NCBI GenBank assembly: GCA_937926875.1
Contig: CALBAX010000026.1
Span: 37,154 to 101,153 of the forward strand
Direction of reading: 5' to 3'
Origin: an uncultured Desulfovibrio sp.
GTDB taxonomy: Bacteria > Desulfobacterota > Desulfovibrionia > Desulfovibrionales > Desulfovibrionaceae
DNA length: 64,000 nucleotides
Shown: positions 53,673 to 61,373 of the stretch, piece after piece
Layout of the letters: every line of letters begins with the position of its first letter
Position numbering within the stretch: the stretch's first letter is position 1
Program-made: the position numbers and the translations under genes
The notes under the pieces: generated by a model
What the model was told of the DNA's origin: nothing
The model's database searches: none
What the model saw: the letters and a program-made list of their open reading frames with translations, nothing else

Positions 53673-53697
53673 TAAAAAAAGCCGGGCAAGGCCCGGC
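53673..53697 (-). terminator. Terminator, minus strand
   Basis: GCCGGGC/GCCCGGC with a 3-nt loop and seven T on the minus strand, 31 nt beyond the stop codon of the zinc-ribbon gene. Confidence 0.8.
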
Positions 53698-53728
53698 AAA
53701 AACAGCGGTAACGCAACCGCCGGCAACG

Positions 53729-54130
53729 CTAGTCAGGATTGTACGGCGTACATTCCACAGCCATATGGTCGCGGAAATGCTTCTGGCGCACCGTGGACTG
53801 GCAGCTCTTGCAGCGGAAGACCAGCAGGCCGCCCAGATTGGCCGTGGTCAGATGGAAAGGATGCGCGGGGTCGTTGCGCCAGTCAGCGGTATGGGCGCCG
53901 CAATGCGGACAGGTGACCTCGGGGCTGTACGGATAACGGAAATCCCAGAACTGGAGCAGGCGCTCGAAATCAGCCACGGGCTCGTCGTTCAGGTGTTCCA
54001 GGGGGGGCTCCATGGCCTTCAGGGCCTTGACGACGGCCGCCTCGCAATGCGACCACAGGGCGGCAGAAAGCTGCACCCCTTCCAGATTTCCCTGACGGTC
54101 GGTCAGGTACAGAAGATGCTTGTTGGACAT
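53729..54130 (-). CDS. Zinc-ribbon hypothetical protein between parA and parB
   Basis: 133 residues, soluble. The C-terminal half carries two CxxC knuckles, CPHCG and CKSCQ, about 32 residues apart, with several His (AHPFHLTT, KHFRDHMA) that could also bind metal. The N-terminal half is helical (HCEAAVVKALKAMEPPLEHL). No known family recognised. The gene is transcribed opposite to parA and parB and ends at its own terminator, so it interrupts what is usually an operon. Expression from the parB leader region is likely. The start ATG at 54130 has GGAAA 6 nt upstream. Confidence 0.65.
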   Translation of the reverse strand: MSNKHLLYLTDRQGNLEGVQLSAALWSHCEAAVVKALKAMEPPLEHLNDEPVADFERLLQFWDFRYPYSPEVTCPHCGAHTADWRNDPAHPFHLTTANLGGLLVFRCKSCQSTVRQKHFRDHMAVECTPYNPD

Positions 54131-54210
54131 GGTTTCCTCTGGTCAAAAGGTTTGGGGCAATCACTGTCGTAAAAAGTGCCGCCAGCACGGCATGATGTCA
54201 AGGAGAGAGC

Positions 54211-55221
54211 ATGAGTAGCAAAGGTCTCGGCCGCGGCCTGGACGCCCTGTTGCGCCGTACGGATATGGGCGCCGCCCGGCAGGAAAAGAACGGTACGCCG
54301 GAAAACGAGGCAGGCACGGAACACAGCCCCACCCTGCTGCCCCTGTCCCATCTGCATGCCAATCCCAGCCAGCCCCGCCAGACCTTCGACGCCGAATCCC
54401 TGGCCGAACTGGCGGCCTCCATCCGCGAACAGGGCATCATCCAGCCCCTGCTGGTGCGTCCCCTGGCCGGCAGGCCCGGTCACTACCAGATCGTGGCCGG
54501 TGAACGCCGCTGGCGGGCCGCCCGTCAGGCGGGCCTTGGACAGGTGCCCGTGCACGTGCGCGAGATGAGCGACGCCGAAGTCATGGCCGCCGCCCTTATC
54601 GAGAACCTGCAACGCGAAGACCTCAACCCCATGGAAGAGGCCCAGGCCCTGCAACAGCTGCGCGAGACCCTCAACCTGACGCAGGAGGCCCTGGCCGCCC
54701 GCCTTGGCAAGAGCCGTCCGGCCATCGCCAATGCCCTGCGCCTGCTCCAGCTCCCGCCTGCCGCACAGGACGACCTCCATCACGGCCGCCTCAGCGCCGG
54801 TCATGCCCGCTGCCTGCTGGCCCTGGGCACTGACGACCATGCCCTGGCCGCCGCCGAGGTGTTGCGCAGCCATATCATCAGCGAGGCCCTGAGCGTGCGC
54901 CAGGCCGAAGAGGCCGTGGCCCTCTGGCGCGAGGAGCAGCGCCTGCCCTGGACCGCCGGCGAAGCCGCCCCGCAGCGGCCCGCCCCCTGCAAGCGCAAAA
55001 AGCTGCCCCAGATCGCCGCCCTGCAAAAGAGCCTCTGCGCCGCCCTGCCCTGCAAGGCCCGCGTCAGCGGCGACATGGAAAGCGGCCGCATCACCCTGCG
55101 CTACACCAGCCCCCAGGAGCTGGAAGCCCTGCTGAACCGCCTGCACTGCCATATCCCTGAAGACGAGCCCGCCGGGGAGGCCATCGCGGCCCCGGTGGAT
55201 GACAAGACCCCCCGGCAGTAG
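54211..55221 (+). CDS. parB: Chromosome partitioning protein ParB
   Basis: A 336-residue CTP-dependent clamp that spreads from parS. The N-terminal MSSKGLGRGLDALLRR matches the ParA-interaction tail. The ParB/Srx domain spans about 43-135 with PRQTFDAESLAELAASI, GERRWRAARQAGL (CTP-binding arginines) and ENLQREDLNPMEEAQA. The helix-turn-helix is at about 160-185 (LAARLGKSRPAIANALRLLQL). A basic linker (CKRKKLPQ) and a C-terminal dimerisation region close it. AAGGAGAG lies before the ATG. parA lies upstream and the parS sites lie about 1.4 kb before the start. Confidence 0.95.
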   Translation: MSSKGLGRGLDALLRRTDMGAARQEKNGTPENEAGTEHSPTLLPLSHLHANPSQPRQTFDAESLAELAASIREQGIIQPLLVRPLAGRPGHYQIVAGERRWRAARQAGLGQVPVHVREMSDAEVMAAALIENLQREDLNPMEEAQALQQLRETLNLTQEALAARLGKSRPAIANALRLLQLPPAAQDDLHHGRLSAGHARCLLALGTDDHALAAAEVLRSHIISEALSVRQAEEAVALWREEQRLPWTAGEAAPQRPAPCKRKKLPQIAALQKSLCAALPCKARVSGDMESGRITLRYTSPQELEALLNRLHCHIPEDEPAGEAIAAPVDDKTPRQ

Positions 55222-55244
55222 CCGGGAGGCAAAGAAAGATCCCA

Positions 55245-55294
55245 GCGAGAGGGGAAGGGGCGTTTTTTGTAAAAACTGCCCCTTCCCCTCTCGC
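55245..55294. terminator. Long hairpin after parB, related to the repeat family
   Basis: A perfect 17-bp stem (GCGAGAGGGGAAGGGGC with its complement) closed by an inner GTTTTT/AAAAAC stem and a 3-nt loop. It likely ends parB and is also a short form of the dispersed repeat. Confidence 0.75.
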
Positions 55295-55414
55295 GCTCTC
55301 CCCATCCCTGAAAAAACGTTTCTTCCGGTCTGGCCGGAGGGTCCCCGCCGTTGTCTGGAAGACAGTGAATCCCTCCCTGTAAAAATGGGCAATAACTCTT
55401 CCCACCAGAATGAC

Positions 55415-55474
55415 AAAAACAAAAAACAACAGGGGGCACGGTGTATCCGGTCAGGATACACCGTGCCCCCTGTT
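55415..55474 (-). terminator. 21-bp hairpin terminator, minus strand
   Basis: A perfect 21-bp stem (55428-55448 with 55454-55474) and a 5-nt loop, followed on the minus strand by a T-rich tail. It lies about 250 nt after the rsmB stop codon, beyond repeat copy C. Confidence 0.75.
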
Positions 55475-55575
55475 CGCATCTTTCAGGTCAATCACACTGG
55501 AGATCCAGGCTCCCCCCGGAGACCAGCAGCAAGGGGATACCCTCAGCGTTACCGGACTCCATCATCCTCCCCGAT

Positions 55576-55714
55576 AAAGCGCGTTGGGAGGGGGAAGGGG
55601 GGACCCTTGTGCGCCAGCCAGCGACCGAATGGCGGCCCCTTGGGGCCGTGCCCGTTGCGACGAAGGAAGCTACGGGCATCGACAGCAGAGATAGGGTCCC
55701 CCCTTCCCCCTCAA
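55576..55714 (+). repeat. Dispersed intergenic repeat, copy C
   Basis: The most regular copy. Its ends are perfect 20-bp inverted repeats (55588-55607 and 55693-55712, GAGGGGGAAGGGGGGACCCT), flanking about 85 bp of core with GCAGCGACCGAATGGCGG, GGCCCC-TT-GGGGCC and GCCCGT/ACGGGC stems. It lies 7 bp from the rsmB stop codon. Confidence 0.88.
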
Positions 55715-55721
55715 GAACACC

Positions 55722-57266
55722 TTACCTCCCCCCTGCCCTCCTGACGTCCTGCCGCCGCAGGCGGGCGGCGAACATGCCTTCCAGCCAGGGGTGGTCGTGG
55801 GGCGTCTGCCACTGCACGAGGCGCTCCAGGCTGCTGTCTTCCGCCAGCAGCCAGTCCACGGCCTGCTCGTTCTCCAGCGGATGCAGGGTGCAGGTGATGT
55901 AGGCCAGTTCGGCGCCGGGCTCCAGACGTGCGGCCAAAGCCTTGAGGATGGCCCGTTGCAGGCCGGCATGCTCGGCAAGGGCCGTCTGGGGACGGCGGCG
56001 CAGATCGGGGCGGCGGGCCAGCACGCCCAGGCCGCTGCACGGCACATCGGCGATGATGCCGCCCTGCCAGCGGGCGACAGGCGGCCGGGAGGCATCGGCC
56101 AGGGCCAGATGCGGCAACGCAAGGCCCAGACGGCGGCAATGGCCCGGCACCTGCCGCAGACGGGAGAAGCTGCGGTCCGTGCACAGGCGCACGTCACCGC
56201 CCTGCTCCAGCAATTGCACGCTCTTGCCGCCGTAACCGGCGCAGGCATCCCAGACGGGCCAGCCACGGCCCAGCCAGTCTTCCAGCCCCAGCGCGGCCAT
56301 CACTTCCTGCGAGGCCGCCGCCTGCTGCGAAAGGGCCCCCTGCTCCAGCAGACGGGCAAGCGGCTCGCCCTGCACGATGGCAGGCGTCTGCCCGGGCGCG
56401 AAAGCCACGCCCCAGCCCCCCACGGCCTGCGGCGCGGGACCGTCCGCCGGGACGCAGGCCAGCAAGGCCTGCTTCAGATCCGCAGCCTGAGGACGCGAGG
56501 CATTGACGCGCAGCGCCTGCCAGGGGCGCGCCCCGGAACGGGCCAGCAGGGCCCGGCAAGCCTCGTCACCATAGGCCTGTTGCCACAGGGCCACCAGCCA
56601 GCGCGGCACGGCATGGAAGCGGGCCAGCCGCAGTTCGGCTTCCGGCAGGGCAAGGCTGTGCAGCTTGCGGGCCGCGGCCGCATCCTCGGCAAAAAACGTT
56701 TCTTCCTCCGCAGGCCCGGCATAGAAATCGGGAGCCTGGACGGCATCCCCCAAACGCTGCACGGAACGCAGGCTGCCGTTGACCACCCTGGCCAGCCCCG
56801 GCCCGTAGAGCTGCCGGGCCAGATCCACGGCCGTATGCAGCACGGCATGGGCAGGCAGACGATCCAGGAACAGCAGCCCATAGGCCGCAACGGCCAGCAG
56901 GCGCCGCAACGGCAGAGGCAGCTTGAGCGGCTGCCGCAGCACCTTGACCAGCACGAAGGCCAGACGGTTTTCCATGCGCAGGGTACCGTAGGCCAGCTCC
57001 GCCGCCAGATGCCGGTCACGCTCCGCCAGGCCGCCTTCCTGCCGCTGGGCCGTGTCTTCCAGCACCTGTTGCAAGGCCGCCTGTATGGTGCAGCCCGCAC
57101 TGAAGGCGCTGTCCAGCAGGCACAGGGCCCGCAGGGCCAGGGCCGGAGCCGCGGGCGGGAGCTGCCGCAAACGGCGGCTTTCCGTAAACTGGGCGCTGCC
57201 TTCGGCGGCAAAGGCCTGGGCGGCCGTATCCCGGCCTGCTTTCCTTTTTGTTCCTATCATAAGCAT
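55722..57266 (-). CDS. rsmB: 16S rRNA (cytosine-967) methyltransferase RsmB
   Basis: 514 residues. The N-terminal NusB-like helical domain (about 30-180) is followed by the Rossmann methyltransferase domain (about 245-510) of the m5C family. The SAM loop reads DACAGYGGKS, DVPCSGLGVLARRPDLR holds one catalytic Cys, and YITCTLHPLENE holds the TC motif with the second Cys. These are the m5C hallmarks. The ATG overlaps the stop of the upstream DUF116 gene (TGATG), so translation is coupled. The gene ends just before repeat copy C. Confidence 0.9.
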   Translation of the reverse strand: MLMIGTKRKAGRDTAAQAFAAEGSAQFTESRRLRQLPPAAPALALRALCLLDSAFSAGCTIQAALQQVLEDTAQRQEGGLAERDRHLAAELAYGTLRMENRLAFVLVKVLRQPLKLPLPLRRLLAVAAYGLLFLDRLPAHAVLHTAVDLARQLYGPGLARVVNGSLRSVQRLGDAVQAPDFYAGPAEEETFFAEDAAAARKLHSLALPEAELRLARFHAVPRWLVALWQQAYGDEACRALLARSGARPWQALRVNASRPQAADLKQALLACVPADGPAPQAVGGWGVAFAPGQTPAIVQGEPLARLLEQGALSQQAAASQEVMAALGLEDWLGRGWPVWDACAGYGGKSVQLLEQGGDVRLCTDRSFSRLRQVPGHCRRLGLALPHLALADASRPPVARWQGGIIADVPCSGLGVLARRPDLRRRPQTALAEHAGLQRAILKALAARLEPGAELAYITCTLHPLENEQAVDWLLAEDSSLERLVQWQTPHDHPWLEGMFAARLRRQDVRRAGGR

Positions 57267-58111
57267 CACTTTGAAATAAAATGATTATTTTTAGCGCTAT
57301 CTCCTCTCTCCGCGCTGTCCTCAAGCCCAAGGAACAGGCGCACGGCCCCTTCCACGGCCGCAAGGGACACCAGTGTGTCCAGGCAGGGGCCACAGGGGCG
57401 CTGGTTGAGGATGCCGAAGACCGGCAGGGGGTAGCTGTCCTGGATGCCGGAGGTGAGATCCCGTTCGCAGGCCACGGCGATGATCATGCGGGGCCGCGTC
57501 TGGATCACGATGCGCCGGGCGATGGTGCCGCCGGTGGCCAGCGCCAGATGGAAGCCGTAACGGTCCCGCAGGTGCAGCAGGCCGCCCACGGGGCATTGGC
57601 CGCAACGGCGGCACAGGTCCACGTTATGGTTGAGCCGGTGCGGGCAGGCGCTGCGCTGGATGCAGTGCGGCAGCAGCAGGAGCAGACGCTCCGGCCGTAC
57701 GCGCGGGCGGTCGGCCAGCACAAGTTCATTGTTGACCTTGATGAAGGAATGCCGCACCCGCTTGCGCTCCATGCGCACCACCTTGGCCAGCAGCTCCATG
57801 AGCGGGAAGAACAGGCGGATGGTCACATGCCGCACGCTCCCCACCCCGGGGAGATAGCGCCCCGTGTAGACATGCCAGACCAGCGTGCCGCACATCCAGA
57901 GCAGGGCCAGGATGCCTGCTCCGCCCACCAGCATGCACAGCAGGGGCAGCCAGGTGAGGGTCTGGCCGTAGTCCGACCAGGGCAGGATGAGGAAGAAGGC
58001 CAGGGCCAGGCAGGCCACGCAGCAGGAGGCCAGCATCAGACCGATGAAGATGCGCTTGCGCCCGCCGCCATACTGGCTGGCGGGCAGGGAATAGGGTGAC
58101 TTTCGCAGCAT
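57266..58111 (-). CDS. DUF116-family membrane protein
   Basis: 281 residues. Two N-terminal membrane helices (about 20-50 and 60-85). The cytosolic part holds the DUF116 Cys cluster: LLLLPHCIQRSACPHRLNHN, then LCRRCGQCPVGGLL (CxxCxxC), later VACERDLTSG and RPCGPCLD, which may bind an iron-sulfur cluster. Function unknown; it often neighbours fmt and rsmB in Deltaproteobacteria. The ATG at 58111 has GGAG 6-7 nt upstream; the in-frame codons before it are not conserved-looking. Its stop codon overlaps the rsmB start (TGATG), so the two form an operon. Confidence 0.82.
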   Translation of the reverse strand: MLRKSPYSLPASQYGGGRKRIFIGLMLASCCVACLALAFFLILPWSDYGQTLTWLPLLCMLVGGAGILALLWMCGTLVWHVYTGRYLPGVGSVRHVTIRLFFPLMELLAKVVRMERKRVRHSFIKVNNELVLADRPRVRPERLLLLLPHCIQRSACPHRLNHNVDLCRRCGQCPVGGLLHLRDRYGFHLALATGGTIARRIVIQTRPRMIIAVACERDLTSGIQDSYPLPVFGILNQRPCGPCLDTLVSLAAVEGAVRLFLGLEDSAERGDSAKNNHFISK

Positions 58112-58669
58112 AGGACTCCAGTGAAGGGCAAAAACGGCCATACAGCCGAAATGGCCCGCAGATGCCCTGTACGGCATTTTTTGCCATCAGCCATGCCGGG
58201 CATCAAAAAAAGAAAAAAAAACGCTCATATGGCCTGCTGTGACAGGTGCCTTCAGGGCACCCCAGACAGGCCGCCGTCACGGTCGCAGCTTCCCCATCCT
58301 ACACCAAAGGCCGCCGGGACAACAGATGCCCCTGTCCGCCCCTCCCGGTGACGGGGCGCCTGTCCCTGCCGCGACGTGTCCCGGGCAGGCGGCGGGCCTC
58401 CCATGTGTTCTGTCCGGGAGGAGCAGCCCCCCGAACGCCCCGGCCGGATGCGCCCTCTCCGGCACCCGCGCGCAGAGGACGCGGGGAAACTCCCTGACCG
58501 GCGGACACGCCGATGGAAAAGGAGGCCATGGAAAAGCCCCCTTCCCCGGACGCATGGCCGCAGCAGGGGCTTCGGGACGCGGATGGCAGGAACGCAGCAG
58601 ACGGGCCGGTACGGGCCGCCTCTTGACAGACGGCCCGCAATAATGTCCCCTGCCCTGAAAGGAGGACGT
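58112..58669. other. Intergenic stretch between DUF116 and csoR
   Basis: No convincing gene. A poly-A tract (58206-58221) lies in the DUF116 leader. A possible short ORF at 58528-58626 (32 codons, AAAGGAGG 6 nt before its ATG) lies upstream of csoR and could be a leader peptide, but the codons give no support beyond the ribosome-binding site. Confidence 0.4.
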
Positions 58670-58945
58670 ATGAGAAAATGCATGGATGCGGAGAACCTGC
58701 ACCGCCGGATGAAGAAGCTCATGGGCCAGTTGCAGGCCATCGACCAGATGATCGACAGGGACGTGCCCTGTGAGGACATCCTCATCCAGATCAACGCGGT
58801 CAAGGGCGCCCTGCACCGGGTGGGCCAGATCGTGCTGGAGGGCCATCTGCAGCACTGCGTGCGCGACGGCATCGAACACGGGGATGCCGACGCCACCATC
58901 GCCGCCTTTGCCAAGGCCGTGGAACATTTTTCCCGTCGCAGCTAG
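58670..58945 (+). CDS. csoR: CsoR-family metal-sensing repressor
   Basis: A 91-residue all-helical tetrameric DNA-binding protein (DUF156). The metal-site residues are Cys34 (VPCEDIL), His59 and Cys63 (EGHLQHC), with the 25- and 4-residue spacing of the CsoR Cys-His-Cys copper site. Other family residues, such as LMGQLQAIDQMID, fit. AAAGGAGG lies 6 nt before the ATG. It precedes a P-type ATPase gene, with its own terminator between them, and an operator in the ATPase promoter suggests it represses that gene until Cu(I) or a related metal binds. Confidence 0.9.
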   Translation: MRKCMDAENLHRRMKKLMGQLQAIDQMIDRDVPCEDILIQINAVKGALHRVGQIVLEGHLQHCVRDGIEHGDADATIAAFAKAVEHFSRRS

Positions 58946-58968
58946 CCGGGCCCGCCCGGTTTTTTTTT
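58946..58968 (+). terminator. Terminator after csoR
   Basis: A short 6-bp CCGGGC/GCCCGG stem directly followed by nine T. Confidence 0.8.
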
Positions 58969-58977
58969 GGCCCCCGC

Positions 58978-59006
58978 TTGACTACCCATACCCCTATAGG
59001 TATTCT
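58978..59006 (+). promoter_or_regulatory. P-type ATPase promoter with CsoR-like operator
   Basis: TTGACT (58978-58983) and TATTCT (59001-59006) with a 17-nt spacer. The dyad ATACC-CCTATA-GGTAT (58988-59003) lies in the spacer and resembles the GC-tract operators of CsoR. A bound repressor would block the promoter. Confidence 0.75.
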
Positions 59007-59126
59007 GAGGGCCAGTTCGAAACTTTTCCACCCCGCCTGTCCCCGCGCCACGTCCGCCGCTGCATGCTTCACATTCCCTACCCGGCCGCGGATGCCCATG
59101 ACGCCCCGGACAGACAAGGAGGCCCC

Positions 59127-60995
59127 ATGCTGGCAGACGTCAAGGAATGGCTCAGGGAAGAACCCCGGCAGGCACTGGCCCTGGGCATCTCGGCAGTGGC
59201 CCTGCTGCTGAGTTTTCTGGAAGTTGTCCCCGGTCCTGTGGACCCGGCCTGGCTGGCCGTGCTGCTGTGCGGCGTGCCCATCATCAAAGAAGGCGCCGAA
59301 GGCCTGTTCACGCGCTTCGACATCAAGGCCGACGTGCTGGTCTCGCTGGCCCTGCTGGCGTCCGTCATCATCGGCGAGATCTTCGCCGCCGGTGAGGTGG
59401 CCTTCATCATGCAGCTGGGCGCCCTGCTGGAGGAACGCACCGTGGCCAAGGCCCGGGCGGGCATCGAGCGGCTGGTGCATCTGACCCCGCGCACGGCCCG
59501 TCGCCTGGACGGCACGGCCGAGAGCATCATCCCCGCCGAAGAAGTGCGCGTGGACGACCTGCTGCGCGTGCTGCCCGGCGAGACCATCCCGGTGGACGGC
59601 ATCATCGTCAGCGGACAGACGGCCATCGACCAGTCGGTCATGACCGGCGAGTCCCTGCCCGTGGACAAGGGCCCCGGCGATACGGTGTCCAGCGGCACGG
59701 TGAACCAGTTCGGGGCCTTCGACATGCGCGCCGTCAAGGTGGGCGAGGACAGCTCCCTGCAACGCATGATCCGTCTGGTGCAGTCCGCCGACGCGGGCAA
59801 GGCCCGTATCGTGAGCCTGGCCGACCGCTGGGCCACCTGGATCGTGGTCACGGCCCTGACCGCGGCCGCGGGCACCTGGATCGTGACCGGCGAAGTGCTG
59901 CGCGCCGTGACCATCCTGGTGGTCTTCTGCCCCTGCGCCCTGGTGCTGGCCACGCCCACGGCCATCATGGCCGCCATCGGCAATGCCACCCGCCACGGCG
60001 TGCTGGTCAAGGAAGGGGACGCGCTGGAGCGTCTGGCCCGCGTCAGGGTCGTGGCCTTCGACAAGACCGGCACCCTGACCCGGGGCACCCCCGGCGTGGC
60101 AAATGTGCACAGCGCCCTGCCCGGGCTCGCGCCGCAGCGCCTGCATGTCCTGACCGCCGCCGCGGAGCGGCGCTCCGAACACCCGCTGGGCAAGGCCATC
60201 GTGCGGGACGCGGGCACGCAGGACATCCCCGAAGCCGAGGATTTCCGCATGCTGCCCGGGCGCGGTGTCTCCGCCCGTGTGGACGGCCATGCGCTGCTGG
60301 CGGGCAACCCTGCCCTGCTGCAGGACAACGGCATCAGCCTTTCCCCGGCGGACGAGGCCGCCGCCCGCAAGGCCCTGGACGCGGGCCAGAGCCTCGTCCA
60401 TGTGGCCCTGGACGGACGTTTTGCCGGTTTCATCGCCCTGGCCGACAGCCTGCGCAACACGGCTGCCTCCACCCTGCAGGGCCTGCGGGACGCGGGCGTG
60501 TCCACCATGCTGCTGACCGGCGACAATGAGGCCGCCGCCCGCAGCGTCAGTGCGGGCCTGGCCCTGGACGGCGTGCGCGCCAACTGCCTGCCCGCCGACA
60601 AGCTGGAATGGATCGCGGACAGCCAGCGTCAGGAACGGCCCGTCTGCATGATCGGTGACGGCATCAATGACGCGCCCGCCCTGAAAAAGGCCTTCGTGGG
60701 CGTGGCCATGGGCGGTATCGGCAGCGACATCGCCGTGGATGCCGCCGACATGGCCCTGGTGCATGACGACATAAAGGAACTGCCGCATATCTTCGCCCTG
60801 TCCCGGCGCATGATGCGCACCATCACCCTCAATCTGTCCTTCTCCATGATCCTCAATTTTGCGGCCATCTTCCTGGCCATGGGCGGCCTGCTCTCGCCGG
60901 TGCTGGGCGCCCTGGTGCACAACGCCGGCTCGGTGCTGGTCATCATCAATTCGGCCCTGCTCCTCAACTGGCGGCAAAAAACAGCCACGGCATAG
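59127..60995 (+). CDS. Heavy-metal P1B-type ATPase without N-terminal metal-binding domain
   Basis: 622 residues. It starts directly with the membrane part; no HMA domain or His-rich tail, unlike the pump at 32600. Motifs: TGES, the CPC motif (Cys268) in VVFCPCALVLATP, the phosphorylation site DKTGT (Asp312) and IGDGINDAPAL. CPCALVLATP with the downstream TRHGVLVKEG is close to Cu(I) and Zn/Cd types, so metal specificity cannot be settled from the motif. The CsoR repressor and operator upstream favour copper. The ATG at 59127 has AAGGAGG 7 nt upstream; the longer open frame is not coding. Confidence 0.9.
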   Translation: MLADVKEWLREEPRQALALGISAVALLLSFLEVVPGPVDPAWLAVLLCGVPIIKEGAEGLFTRFDIKADVLVSLALLASVIIGEIFAAGEVAFIMQLGALLEERTVAKARAGIERLVHLTPRTARRLDGTAESIIPAEEVRVDDLLRVLPGETIPVDGIIVSGQTAIDQSVMTGESLPVDKGPGDTVSSGTVNQFGAFDMRAVKVGEDSSLQRMIRLVQSADAGKARIVSLADRWATWIVVTALTAAAGTWIVTGEVLRAVTILVVFCPCALVLATPTAIMAAIGNATRHGVLVKEGDALERLARVRVVAFDKTGTLTRGTPGVANVHSALPGLAPQRLHVLTAAAERRSEHPLGKAIVRDAGTQDIPEAEDFRMLPGRGVSARVDGHALLAGNPALLQDNGISLSPADEAAARKALDAGQSLVHVALDGRFAGFIALADSLRNTAASTLQGLRDAGVSTMLLTGDNEAAARSVSAGLALDGVRANCLPADKLEWIADSQRQERPVCMIGDGINDAPALKKAFVGVAMGGIGSDIAVDAADMALVHDDIKELPHIFALSRRMMRTITLNLSFSMILNFAAIFLAMGGLLSPVLGALVHNAGSVLVIINSALLLNWRQKTATA

Positions 60996-61020
60996 AACAG
61001 CGGCCCGTTCCGTCATCAAC

Positions 61021-61053
61021 GGCCGGGGAACGCACCACGCTCCCCGGCCTTTT
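61021..61053 (+). terminator. Terminator after the P-type ATPase gene
   Basis: A 9-bp stem GGCCGGGGA/TCCCCGGCC followed by TTTT. Confidence 0.78.
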
Positions 61054-61373
61054 CGTGCGCCCTGCTCCGGCCAGAACGCGATGGGCTTTATACGGGCACA
61101 GTATGGTCTGTACGCTGGGAAGGGACCCCATCCCTCCCCAGTGCGTTTTGCCCAGGAAGATGCAAAAAGTCAGGCAGGTCACGGGCTTTCCTCCATGACC
61201 GCCCCGGAAAAAATGGGACGCCAAAGGCAGGTCACACCGGATCACGTTGTCCGGCAGTGACCATGCAATAACGGTGTTGGGAAGGGTGAAGGAGAGCACG
61301 AGGAGAAGAGGGAAAAGCGTTTTTCAAAACACTTTCCCTCTCTCACGCGCCAGATCCTCCACCGCATCGTTCC
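61054..61373. other. Intergenic stretch downstream of the autotransporter
   Basis: No gene. It holds a short form of the repeat family at 61115-61145 (arms GCTGGGAAGGG and CCCTCCCCAG). A hairpin at 61300-61342 (GAGAGGGAAAG type, minus strand) may terminate the autotransporter transcript. Confidence 0.5.
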
